DNA from: Thermoguttaceae bacterium | Lineage (GTDB): Bacteria > Planctomycetota > Planctomycetia > Pirellulales > Thermoguttaceae | Length of the DNA stretch: 64,000 bases | Assembly (NCBI GenBank): GCA_017550965.1 | Contig: JAFZNK010000240.1 | Span: forward strand, 1 to 64,000 | Direction of reading: 5' to 3' | In this document: piece by piece, positions 53,101-62,300 of the stretch | Layout of the letters: each line of letters begins with the position of its first letter | Position numbering within the stretch: the stretch's first letter is position 1 | Position numbers and translations under genes: made by a program | Notes under the pieces: model-generated | Database searches by the model: none | Told to the model about the DNA's origin: nothing | The model's input: only the letters and a program-made list of their open reading frames with translations

Positions 53101-53478
53101 GTTCAGGAAATGAAGTCGAGTCCGGAGTCCGAATCGAAAGGAACTTCCGCGGAGACGCCAAAGAAGAAGACCGGCGAGACAGGCGCCGTCGACGGAAGCG
53201 GCGACACGAACGGATCCCTCGTCCAGACCCCTCCGGCGAAAGACACGCGATTCTTTATGAGCGTCCCGTTGGACAACACACGAGTAATACGCGATTTAAG
53301 GACGTATTTGGACGAAGTGATTTCTCATTTTGGACCGCTCGACGGATGCGACTTGAAGATTACGCTTGAAGTCGACGCTCAGGCGCAAGACGGGTTTCCC
53401 CAAGAGACGGTTCGCGTCGTTTCTGAGAATTGCCGAACGCTTAAGATCGAGAATTTCGGATTTGAGAAACAGTCGTAA
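50107..53478 (+). CDS. DUF499-type AAA+ ATPase with N-terminal HEPN (Swt1-like) domain
   Basis: 1123 aa. Residues 1-140 look like a HEPN domain: the motif R99-NDVS-H104 fits R-x4-H, the RNase site of active HEPN proteins. Then comes the DUF499 ATPase: Walker A at LKTAFGGGKTHSLLALYH (258-275) and a Walker B-like ILMDELVAYAKK. A long helical region follows, with a Pro/Thr/Gly-rich linker and a small C-terminal domain (about 1050-1123). It corresponds to COG1483. It could act as an abortive-infection effector that is released from, or licensed by, the methylase. It follows the methylase by 77 nt; no terminator is visible between the genes. Confidence 0.88.
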   Translation: MTENLEYVQKGFRILHPAMAKYLAREMSMEYGDDWRSQALNSLDMQSQDLPSSDGDGDLFDSLDVANCLRLIDRQWGVLFRKRLTRNRRSWAIELMGVRNDVSHLGTKDYLKDDATRALDTMARLCDDFDREKANEIRALFRELSYGNSEGSTAGTEINVATQITKVSNDVWKIANATQLPSWREIIEPHPDVAEGRYKNAEFAANLAEVAQGRGAFEYRDPVEFFARTYITEGIKGLLVQAARRLGDQDGEPVLQLKTAFGGGKTHSLLALYHMARGGVALDKLPNLRDVLYEAGFKQVPGAKVVVIVGTAIDPAKSKRPVNLPGATVSTIWGEIAFQLAVAANDSTLYDYVKEADKKGVSPGSEALRNLFDACGPCLILMDELVAYAKKIYGAKALPAGSFDNFISFIQEITEAASASKNSMVVASIPESTIEIGEDEGGKRAAKAIEHTFGRTESIWKPVGATEGFEVVRRRLFLDCKNPEERDRVCVEFSRMYQENEKDFPIVVKEVEYKNRMISCYPIHPEVFDRLYEDWATLERFQRTRGVLRLMAAVIHELWMGADAGAMIMPGSLPMNVPVVREELIRYLPATWNAIVDSEVDGKKAKPFELDKNNSRYGKKSAARRVSRTIMLGSAPTVRGQSIRGIEASRVRLGVIQPGDNIADFNDALNTLRNNLNYLYSDAAGNRYWYDTRPSVRKMAQDRASQIADSDVEYEIEQRLKNVKKESPFAGVHVCPATSGDVPDEQNARLVVLSPADSYSSTKTCCQALTTAEEILNNRGPSSRNYRNTLAFVAPDEVFLPDLKKAVVDLLAWKSIKNDSDNNKIDIDASQKAETANYIARCNDAVDLRIKEVYCRLLVPRTEVEDQKTILWDVEKLNGAEPIVRKVASKMKQNEQIITKWAPAPLKMELDNLLWKEENHIQVKTLWNYLTTFCYLPRLADYTVLEKAICEGVEGKESFALSSSFENGRYGELKYNETVSDVHPSDYLVKVPEALKQIVQEMKSSPESESKGTSAETPKKKTGETGAVDGSGDTNGSLVQTPPAKDTRFFMSVPLDNTRVIRDLRTYLDEVISHFGPLDGCDLKITLEVDAQAQDGFPQETVRVVSENCRTLKIENFGFEKQS

Positions 53479-53488
53479 CGAATTGTTT

Positions 53489-53833
53489 GCTCGGCTCTTG
53501 CGAGCCGATTGACCGCCGTTTCGAAACGGCGGCTTTACGCGCTTTGCGCGGGACGCGTTGCGGTTGTTTTGGCGTTGTTGTTGAATTTTAGCGTCGCGTT
53601 GGTCGGCCTCGGCTCTTCGAGCCGAGCGGCGACTCCAGTCGCCGACTATCCGCCTGCGGCGGGACGCGCTTCATTTGGCGACGCGTTGCGAGTTATAAGA
53701 GCCGCAAGCGGTAGGCGGCGAAGTCCGCCGGACGCTGCAGGCAAACAGGGCGACGCGTTGGTCTTAATCGGCAGTTTTATCGGCTCTTACGAGCCGAACG
53801 TTGATTCCAATCGACGGCTCTCCGCGCGGTAGG
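53489..53833 (-). repeat. Palindromic repeat cluster, right of the defence island (inverted)
   Basis: Reading the minus strand, the modules and their order match those of 42080-42426: GTCGATTGGAATC, GGCTCGTAAGAGCCG, the dispersed core (53697-53750), GGCGACTGGAGTCGCC, GCCGAGGCCGACCAACGCG and ATTCAACAACAACGC. The two clusters thus form a long imperfect inverted repeat around 11 kb. Confidence 0.8.
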
Positions 53834-53854
53834 GCGTACCGGCCGTCGGAGCGC

Positions 53855-55873
53855 TTAGTCGGCGGTGGCGCGGCCGGTCGCGACGTCGAATTCGTCGATC
53901 GCGGGAATCAACATCGCCAGAGACGCGAAGAAATACGCGGCGACAATGGCGATAAAGACCAGGAACGGCTTGCCGAGCATAAAGCTTGTGGCGGCGTAGA
54001 ACGTCGCGGGGGGCAGCGCAAACGACGCGAGCGCAATCGCTTTGGACGGGTTGCGCGCGCCAAGCGCGACGTACAGACCCACCCCGCCGCCGAGCATAAA
54101 CGCCAGGAACGGCTGGAGTTGCGCTTCAAACGAACCGCTAAACGCAAGCATCGTCCAAATACAAACCGCGACGCCGACAAATAAGAAGAACACCACGCCA
54201 AGACTCGTCGCCGACGCGTTGCGCGTGTTGTCGTATTGCAACCCGATATGGACGCCGATCATCGCGACGAAGAAGTACAGAACCAACATGCCCACGAGCA
54301 GGTAGAACGTCGTCGACGGCTCCATCGCGCCTTTGTAACCCAGGTATCCGCAAAGCAGAAGCGGAAAGATCGTCGCCTCTTTCATGTTATAGAACGCGCC
54401 GAGCAATTTGCCAAAGACAAATTCTTTCGGCTGCAAGTCGCTCGCGAGCAACAGCGGAAACGCGCCCAGGTCGCGCTCGGACGTCATCGACGCGATCGCC
54501 TGCGCGTTCAGGAGGAACATCGAGAGCAAAATGAGCGGAAGCGTCGGCGTCGCCAACTGCGCGAACGTCGGGGTCGCGACCGTCGCGAACGTATGACGAA
54601 GCGAAATCGCCGCCAGGACGAACAGCAGGAAATAGACGATTCGCACGACGAACGTCTTACGCCCGTACGCGCGCGTGCATAACTCGCGCCATAAGATCGG
54701 GTTGTCCCACACGTGACGCGCTTTGCCGCTCGACGACACGGACGGATCGATCGCGTATTTGCCCTCGGGCGCGACGCCGGTGGCGATCGACTCTTCGGTC
54801 GCCATGCCGGACTTCTTCGCGAGAACTTCGCGCGCGACGACCGCCACGCCCGCGACGCCCTCGCGCGTCTCGACGTCGTGAAGCGACTCTTCGACGGCGA
54901 ACAAGTTGTCGGTCAGGTCGTTGTACGGGTTGTCGTCTCGAGCGCCGGTGATTTGAGCGCGTCGTTCGGCGGCTTCGCGATCGAGTCGCGCCTGAATCGC
55001 TTCCTGGCGCCACGTGTCCTGTTCCATCGTCGCGTTTTTAATAGTTTCTCGCGACGGATTCCAAATTCGGACCATAAGAATCGCCGTCATATTGACGAGA
55101 AACGTCAGCGCGGCGCAGACGATCAAAAAGGGTCCGACCGGAGCGAGCGCGTTGCGAACGCCTTCCCAAAGAGACGCGGCGGCGCCAAAATCGTCCGGTT
55201 TGGCCGCGAGGAGAATGGCGCGCCACGGACTCGCCGCGCACGCGATTGTTTCGGTCGAAACGCCGAACCACGTCGAGCCTAAGACGCCGAATCCAACCGC
55301 TTCCCAAAAACCAAGCCAAATGGCGAGAATAAGAATCGTCGCCGAAAGAGCCTGAAACGTCTTGTCGCGCCAAAGAGCGACGCACGAGCCGAGCGAACCG
55401 CTCGCGAGCGTCGCGAAAAGAGTTACGAAGACCACGCGCGTCACTTGCCCGTAGGAAACGCCCCCGAGCGCGGCGACCGCAAGCAAAATCGGGACGGAAA
55501 CGACGATGAACAGAAGAATTTGCAGAAGAGCCGCGCACAACTTGCCCAGGACGAGCTCGCTGTTCGACAGACGCGTTAATAAAAGCAAGACCAGCGTTTT
55601 ACGATCTTTTTCCTGACCGACCGCCGCCGCCGCGAGCGTCGCGCCAAAAAAGAGCGCGACGACCAGCTGAAGAGGAGCCAGAAGACCAAATAACGACGAC
55701 CCGAACCGCGCGAAATCGCCGACGTCGACGATCTGCTGCGAGCCGCTCATGACGAGCCAGGCCGCGCTGATCACGAGGAGCAAAAATCCCCCGTAAACTC
55801 CGCGGCCAATATAAGTTTTATCGCGTCGAGGAGCGATTGTCGCTTCCCGAGCAAACACCGGTCCAATGATCAT
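53855..55873 (-). CDS. ABC-2-type transporter permease, tandem membrane domains
   Basis: Start at ATG 55873 with AAAGAGG 9 nt upstream; a longer form from 55918 adds 15 residues without a ribosome site. About 672 aa. Two ABC-2-like membrane halves: the first (about residues 10-260) has FGATLAAAAVGQEKDRKTLVLLLLTRLSNSELVLGKL, the typical GldF-like segment. The second (about 385-640) has MTSERDLGAFPLLLASDLQP. A soluble linker of about 120 residues joins them. No ATPase gene is adjacent. The substrate is unknown; gliding/export or ABC-2 drug-type transporters are possible. Confidence 0.8.
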   Translation of the reverse strand: MIIGPVFAREATIAPRRDKTYIGRGVYGGFLLLVISAAWLVMSGSQQIVDVGDFARFGSSLFGLLAPLQLVVALFFGATLAAAAVGQEKDRKTLVLLLLTRLSNSELVLGKLCAALLQILLFIVVSVPILLAVAALGGVSYGQVTRVVFVTLFATLASGSLGSCVALWRDKTFQALSATILILAIWLGFWEAVGFGVLGSTWFGVSTETIACAASPWRAILLAAKPDDFGAAASLWEGVRNALAPVGPFLIVCAALTFLVNMTAILMVRIWNPSRETIKNATMEQDTWRQEAIQARLDREAAERRAQITGARDDNPYNDLTDNLFAVEESLHDVETREGVAGVAVVAREVLAKKSGMATEESIATGVAPEGKYAIDPSVSSSGKARHVWDNPILWRELCTRAYGRKTFVVRIVYFLLFVLAAISLRHTFATVATPTFAQLATPTLPLILLSMFLLNAQAIASMTSERDLGAFPLLLASDLQPKEFVFGKLLGAFYNMKEATIFPLLLCGYLGYKGAMEPSTTFYLLVGMLVLYFFVAMIGVHIGLQYDNTRNASATSLGVVFFLFVGVAVCIWTMLAFSGSFEAQLQPFLAFMLGGGVGLYVALGARNPSKAIALASFALPPATFYAATSFMLGKPFLVFIAIVAAYFFASLAMLIPAIDEFDVATGRATAD

Positions 55874-55963
55874 AATAACAAACCTCTTTATCTGCGGGCC
55901 GAAGCCCTTTCGGTTCATTATACGTCAGACAGACGGTTATTGTCAAGTCGGGGACGGCTTTTA

Positions 55964-56446
55964 TTAAGCCGGGGACGCCAATCCCCGGACGGCTTTATTT
56001 TAGACTAAGCGTTGTTTTACCCGATTAAGCCGGGGATGCAAATCCCCGGATAGCGTTATTTTAGGCTAAGCGTCGTTTTACTTGATTAAGCCGGGGATGT
56101 AAATCCCCGGATGGCGTTATTTTAGGAGCTGCGTTGTTTTACTTTATTAAGCCGGGGATGTAAATCCCTGGATGGTTTCATTTTAGGCTAAGCGTTGTTT
56201 TGCCCATCCGGGCGTTTACACGCCCGGCTTAACAAATCCCCGGATAGCTTTATTTTAGGCGAAGCGTTGTTTTGCCCGATTAAGCCGGGGATGTAAATCC
56301 CCGGACGGCTTTATTTTAGGCTAAGCGTTGTTTTACCCGATTAAGCCGGGGATGTAAATCCCCGGATGGCTTCATTTTAGGCTAAGCGTTGTTTTGCCCA
56401 TCCGGGCGTTTACACGCCCGGCTTAACGTTTGCACGCCCGGCTTAG
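55964..56446. repeat. Tandem array of 61-bp units, each with a CCGGGGAT hairpin
   Basis: About seven head-to-tail units of 61 bp (TTAAGCCGGGGATGTAAATC ... TTTTAGGCTAAGCGTTGTTTT). Each has an inverted repeat (CCGGGGAT...ATCCCCGG) and an A/T-rich half. Two interspersed variants have CCGGGCGT...ACGCCCGG. There are no unique spacers, so it is not CRISPR. The first gap part 55874-55963 is otherwise empty. A single copy of the hairpin occurs at 8728. Confidence 0.9.
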
Positions 56447-56448
56447 CG

Positions 56449-58785
56449 TCAATCGACCTTATAGAATTCGACTTCGTACAGACGCGCGAGGTATCCGGGC
56501 GACTGCGTAATCATGAGTCGGAATCGTTTCGAGGTCGCCTCTTCAAATTTCAGACCGACAATCACCGCTTCGTTTTCGGTAACGACCGTTCCGGGAATAT
56601 CGACGAGCTTGCCGTTCTCTTCGCGCATCAGGCTGAAATCGCCGATGGGAGTCTTGCCCCCCGCCTGGCCGGAAATCACGCGCATGGCGTTGATCGTAAC
56701 CGGTTCGTCGAAGGTAATATCGACCCAATGCCCGCCGTCTACGTCGCTGACCCAGCGTCCTTCGTTCCCGCTGATATCGAATTTTCCGTCGTTAATGTTT
56801 TCTTTGGGGTATTTCGGGCCTTTTTGATATTCGCTGTCGACGGCGATTTTCGCTTTCGGCGCGACGTTGACGGCGTCGTCCGTCAGCCATTTCGGACGAA
56901 TAAGCGAGTTGGCCTTAGGCGTCGGAGGCGCGACGCCTTCTTCCATCAGCTTCTTAAGGTCGTCAAGACGGGACTGATAGACGTCGCGAGGCAGGCAGTC
57001 GTTCTTCGCGCAAACAGACGCGGCCATGCCGACGACCTCGCCCATCATGCCGCCGGTGCGCATAACGCGGATCGTGCCGAGCGCAATGTGCGTTACGCTG
57101 ATATCGCGGCCCGCCATGAACAAATTGTCGACGTTGCGCGAATAGAAGCAACGGTACGGAATCGCGTACGGCTTGATTTGGACCTGTTCGCAAATCGCGC
57201 GGAACTGCTCTTGCGGGAAATACTTCAAATTCGACGGCTCGGGGTAATGCAAATCGATCGACCAGGTCGTTACGACGCTCGCGTCGTCGAACGGACGCCC
57301 TTCGACGACGTCCTGTTCGCGAAGCACGACGTCCCCGAGCAGACGGCGCGACTCGCGCTTGCCGGCGACAAACGCCGTCCAATTCAACTTGCGGTTCTTC
57401 ACTTTGTCTTCCCAGCCTTTGGGCGTGTGATTTTTCATGTACGACCAATGGCCGTAAGCGGCGCGCAGTCCGACGTCGCGAATGCGTTCCATCTCAAAGC
57501 ACTGGTCGCGGTTCATGCCCCCCTCCCAGTCCCAGTCGCCGTGAATCGACGGACGGATCGTTTGCTCGTTAAATTGAATCGCCCAGGGGAGTTCGGGGAA
57601 CGTCGTCGGCGCGTCGGTCTCGGCGGTGTTCCATTGAACGGACGACCCCATCGTCATCTTGTCGCCCTGTTCGGGCGCGCTCGGCTCGTCGTATTCGGCT
57701 TTCGCCTCGCGACCCATGTGGAAATCCGCGCCCGCGAGGTACCCGACGACCGCGTCGCCGGTGCAGTCGGCGAACGTCTTGCCGAGGAACCGAAGTTGTT
57801 GGCCCGTCTCGATATTAGAGCCGCAAACGCTTGTAATGCGAATCGAATCGTTCGCTTTCTCAACGTCGGCGCGATCGACGCGAACGCCCAGATACAAGTC
57901 GATGTTCTTCTCATTCTGGACGAGTTCAAGACGCTGATTGTCTTTGTAAAGCCCAGGATCGCCGGCGTTGCCGCCGCCGTGAGGACCCATTAAGTGCGTC
58001 AAATTGCCAAGGTTAGGATAAGGAGGAAGGTTGATTTCGCCGTTGAGGTGAACGCGAACTTCCGTACTGCCGTTTCCGCCAAGGACGGGCCGGTCGTTAA
58101 TAAACGCGACGCTCGCGCCAAGTCGGGCCGCCGCGATCGCCGCGCAATTCCCCGCGATTCCGCCCCCGACGACCACAAGATCGTAAACTTTGCCGTTTCC
58201 GGCGACCGGGATCTCGTCGGGCAGACGAAGCGCGTCTTTATGCATCGACGCGAGCGCGTCGAGATCGTTGCCGGGCGTAAAGTCTTTGTCGGCGGTGAAA
58301 ACAATCGCGTCGACGCGGCCGTCGAACCCCGTCAGGTCGCAAAGCGAAATTTCCGCGTCCAACTGATTCGCGGCGATCGTTACGGTTCCGCCGTCCTGCC
58401 ACGCCCAGTCGACGCCGTTGGTTCCGAACTCGGTCGCGAGTTTCTTACCGTTCAAGGCGATTTGGAATTTGCCGGGCGCGTATTCGGGCGTCCAAGGCGC
58501 GACCCAGTTGCGCGTGCGCGCGAAGACGCGATATTCGCCCGCGCCGGGAAACGTTACGTTCGTCTTGGCGTCCGCGACGGGATTGCCCCAGCCGTGCGCG
58601 ATTAAATAGGGCGAGCCGACCAGATCGACCGACTGCGTGTCGATTCCCCAGCCCCCCTTGTCCGCAAAAGATTCCGCCTCGATAAAGACGGTTTTGTCGT
58701 TTTGACGCAAGACTTGCGCAGAAACGACGCCCGACGACGCCAGTAAAAGCGTCGTCGCCAACATAGCTAAAAAGGACGTTCGCAT
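56449..58785 (-). CDS. Secreted FAD-dependent oxidoreductase with carbohydrate-binding-like and F5/8-type domains
   Basis: 778 aa. The signal peptide MRTSFLAMLATTLLLASSGV ends near VSA-QV. Residues 25-165 form a beta-sandwich (FIEAESFADKGGWG, GRVDAIVFTADKDF) like CBM/golvesin-type modules. The FAD-binding Rossmann motif is LVVVGGGIAGNCAAIAAARLG (203-223), followed by the family segment GGNGSTEVRVHLNG, and the C-terminal half has FMAGRDISVTHIALGTIRVM. The last 140 residues (NVAPKAKIAVDSEYQKGP...) resemble a discoidin/F5-8C domain. Such proteins are numerous in planctomycetes. Substrate unknown, perhaps a sugar. Confidence 0.82.
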   Translation of the reverse strand: MRTSFLAMLATTLLLASSGVVSAQVLRQNDKTVFIEAESFADKGGWGIDTQSVDLVGSPYLIAHGWGNPVADAKTNVTFPGAGEYRVFARTRNWVAPWTPEYAPGKFQIALNGKKLATEFGTNGVDWAWQDGGTVTIAANQLDAEISLCDLTGFDGRVDAIVFTADKDFTPGNDLDALASMHKDALRLPDEIPVAGNGKVYDLVVVGGGIAGNCAAIAAARLGASVAFINDRPVLGGNGSTEVRVHLNGEINLPPYPNLGNLTHLMGPHGGGNAGDPGLYKDNQRLELVQNEKNIDLYLGVRVDRADVEKANDSIRITSVCGSNIETGQQLRFLGKTFADCTGDAVVGYLAGADFHMGREAKAEYDEPSAPEQGDKMTMGSSVQWNTAETDAPTTFPELPWAIQFNEQTIRPSIHGDWDWEGGMNRDQCFEMERIRDVGLRAAYGHWSYMKNHTPKGWEDKVKNRKLNWTAFVAGKRESRRLLGDVVLREQDVVEGRPFDDASVVTTWSIDLHYPEPSNLKYFPQEQFRAICEQVQIKPYAIPYRCFYSRNVDNLFMAGRDISVTHIALGTIRVMRTGGMMGEVVGMAASVCAKNDCLPRDVYQSRLDDLKKLMEEGVAPPTPKANSLIRPKWLTDDAVNVAPKAKIAVDSEYQKGPKYPKENINDGKFDISGNEGRWVSDVDGGHWVDITFDEPVTINAMRVISGQAGGKTPIGDFSLMREENGKLVDIPGTVVTENEAVIVGLKFEEATSKRFRLMITQSPGYLARLYEVEFYKVD

Positions 58786-58844
58786 AGTTTCGTTCCTTAG
58801 GTTAATCCGATTCCAAATCCGACGCCAACGCGTCGCGCAAAGGT

Positions 58845-58873
58845 ATTATAAACGCTTGTAGACAGAAAATCAA
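58845..58873 (-). promoter_or_regulatory. Promoter of the FAD oxidoreductase gene
   Basis: TTGATT, 17 nt, TATAAT on the minus strand, 60 nt before the ATG. Confidence 0.75.
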
Positions 58874-59303
58874 GGTCCGAAGGAGAACACCCGGTTCGCG
58901 ACGACAACTGCGACCGAGGGTTGAGAAAAACAGCGACGACTTTAGAAAAAACGTCGACAAAAAACAACCCGAAGCGTTAACGCGAAACATTGCGAATGGA
59001 ACCGGCGCAAAGCGCCGAGAGCCGTCGGCGAAAGACGACGGCGGCCGAGGTACGAGAAAAACCGCGCCGACGAATCAATAAAAAACGTCGACTAAAAACC
59101 TGCGAGGACGTCGAGCAAGACTTGAACTCGACGCGAGCCAAATTCAAATCGTCTATGTTGATTTGACGCGCAATGTGTTTCGCGTTTTCGTAAATCGTTG
59201 GGACGGTCAAACGCCAACGCGCGGCCTCCGCCGCCTCGCGTCGGCGGCTCGCGGCGCTTTCGCGCCGGTAATGGTTCCGCGCGTTTCGCGTTTTTGGGCG
59301 CGG
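58874..59303. other. Intergenic region with short GC-rich inverted repeats
   Basis: No gene recognised. Between about 58990 and 59060 there is a decayed relative of the palindromic modules (GGCGCAAAGCGCC, GAGAGCCGTCG). Near 59215-59270 is a C/G-rich hairpin-prone stretch. No terminator with a T-run was found after the large surface protein gene. Confidence 0.4.
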
Positions 59304-62300
59304 TCAATGAGGCAACGTTTCGGCGTCAAAGGTTACGCTGAAATCGACGTCGTCAAGCGTAACGCTCAACGTAACGACGCGCAACTTTTGACTTGGCGCG
59401 TAGTAATGCGACGCGTTCGCTTTGAGCGAAAGATGCTCGAGAACCGTTTTCTCTCCGTAACCCCAGTCAAACGTCCATTTGCTGATGGCGGTCGGGACGG
59501 GAAGGAACGCTTCGACGCTTAAAATGAGCGCGTCTCCGTTAAGCGCGGATTCCGGCTCGATATAAAACGCGGGCGTCGCCTGAACGATATTTAGCGAAGC
59601 GGTCCCCTTAGCCACGATCTTTTTGATCGTCAAATCGACGACTTTGACTGAAATCGTCGTATTACCCGCCGCGTTGGGATAATCGCCCGGCATGACGACT
59701 CCGGAATTGGCTCGTTCGACGTACGTTCCGTCGCCAAAATCGAACCAGAACGCGTGTTTATTCGGTCCTGTCGCGCCCGAATTCAACCACGTTTCCAGCC
59801 AAAACGCGTCGCCCTGACGCGGAGCGTACGATTCCCTATCGAAGTCCACGACGTCGACGTTTTCCGCTTCCGGACATACGGTTACGCTTTTTGTCGCCAA
59901 TCCGACGTTGTTCGCGGTTGCGCTATCGTTTGAGCATTCGGCCTTCCATGCGATCCGATACGCCTGACCAAGCGTCAACCCGGAAGTCAAAAGCGTTCCG
60001 GAAGACACGGTCGCGGCGGCGGAAGCAGCCAAACGTCCGCAATCGATCGTTTTCAGTAAAATCGCCTGTTCGTCGATCGTTCCGGAAACGGTCGCGTAGA
60101 AACTCAGCGCGACGTCGTCCGATTCGCTTTCGCCCACGTTTGTTAAGACGATTCCGTCGACGCTCCACGCGCCGTTGGGAACAATAGCGACGCTCGAAAT
60201 CTTTCCGGCGTTCGAAACGGCGATATCGGCGACCCCGGAATCTTCGCTTCGAACGGGGCTCGTCTTGGCAAAAACCGTCCCGGCATAGTTCCCTATTCCA
60301 ACCGCCGCGACTTTCAGCTCTTTGCCGACGTCGTCGGCAGTCGGCGTGTAAGACGGCGACGTCGCGTTGGCGATAGCCTTCCAGATCGTCATTTTTATAC
60401 CGTCGTCGTATTCTTTGCGATACCATTGATACGTCGCCGCAGTTTGCGCGTCGGCGTCGGGCGAGAGGGTCGCGGTCAGGGCGGTTCCAACAAGCGGAAG
60501 CGTTGTGTTAAGGGAGATTGACGCAATGGGCGTCGCGTCGTCCTCCACTTGCTGAAGCGCGCTCCCAAACGGGTCGAGATAGGCGTAATTCCTATTGTCC
60601 CAAGTCGTGTAGATCATTCCGACGTTGTTGTTGATTGTCCCGTTGGAATCCGCAATCGCGTCCAACCATCCCTGAGTATTGGCGTCTGTTTTATCGGCAG
60701 GCATATCGGAAACAGCCTCTTCCCAATCGTAATATGACGCCGCCATTGTTCTAAAACCCCTTTTGGAAAAGAAGTTCAGATATTCTTTAACGTCCGCAGA
60801 AACAATATCGACGGCTTCTGAAACGCTCTTGTTCTTTGATTTGTCTTTATCGTCGTACCAACAGGCGATGATAAGATCGTTGGGAATATAGTTTACGGCG
60901 TCTACCAGACTTCCGTTGACGTTTTCGTAACGCTCTAGAGCGTTATGCTTTGTGTAAAACATATCGCTCCAGACGACAATCTCGGCGTTGGGATCGACGC
61001 CTTCGGTGTTTCTGATAATGTCGTACTGTCTCGCGACGCTTTTTCCAAAAATCTGGGCGGTTGTAAGGTGAGAACCGGCGCACGTTTCGCAAGTTGCGCC
61101 GACGGTTACTTCGTCAAACGCAATAAACCAGGTCTTCGGCTGAAGCGTCTGCTGAATGACTAAAGCAGAGTCTTCCATGAGTTTGTACAGCTTTTCTTCA
61201 GATAAGCACACGGAATATGCTTTTTGGTCCCCCCATCTATTAGGCTTAGGTTTGTAATAGTCTACATAGATCGTCTGTATGTTTTCCTCTAGAATTTGAC
61301 TCCCCTCAGGAAACTCAAGATTCACGCTCTTAACATACGTTGGATTGTTTTCGTCGCCGATTTTATCGACGTAAAAGTCGGGACCATATTCGTATTTAAG
61401 CTTGTAGTCGTCGGGAAGTTTCCAATTGACGACCTCGCCGCTTGTTTGCTCAATTTCAACGTATTCGCCGCTTTCAGCTTTTTTGTAGACCCTGATCGGC
61501 GTTCCATCGCGCTGAATGGGTAAAAAATCATAAACGTCGTGATTTGCCGCGTGTATTTTCAAGTCGTCAAACCAATACATTTCGCCGGCGACGCCAGATC
61601 CGGACAATTGGACGCCGACAACGCCCGCCGAAACTCTGAACGTGTCCGAACGTATCTCCACCCAACCATCTTCAACATAATTGTCGCCGCTTCGTTTGTA
61701 ATCGACATAGGCGTATTGCGAGAGATCGTCGGGATTATAAACAATGACTTCTGCGGCGTGATAGTCGGGTTCTGTCGCGGTTTGAATCTTTACTTTGCAA
61801 GTTACGTAATAATAACCGTCCGGCAAATCTTCGATAGAGCGCTGAACGCCGTCCGATTTGTCGCCCGGAAGGGTAACAAGGAGCGATTTTCCGCCGTTAT
61901 AACCGGGGTTTGACTCCGTAAAATTTAACGCGTCTGTTTTTGTCCAATAGGCAGGATCGATTGGATGGTCAGGATTGTAATCTCTAACGTCCAAACTCTC
62001 CATATCGTCGACGGTTCTAACAAAACCGCTTTCCCCGTCTTCCCCGCCTCCTACCTTCATCGGAATTTTCTCTTGTAAAAGACCTTCGACCAAGTTGGGG
62101 TCTTGAGAAAGAAACGCGTTGCCGCCGACGAGCCAAATCGTGGGAATAATCTCAATGTTTCTTTCATTTGCGTAATTTTTCACCGCTTTTAGAAAAAGGG
62201 TTCGTATCTCGGTTTCTGGGTTATTGGGATCGGCGAGATCATCGACATAACATTTCCAGACCATGCCGTTGCATCCCGCATCCGCCGCGTCGTCGATCAG

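Noticed and set aside
42882..53478. DISARM or BREX system
   Set aside because: A helicase and methylase of related types are present, but DrmA, DrmB and DrmC are absent, as are PglZ and BrxC-like proteins; DUF499 replaces them.
55964..56446. CRISPR array
   Set aside because: Units are contiguous, without unique spacers, and no cas gene is nearby.
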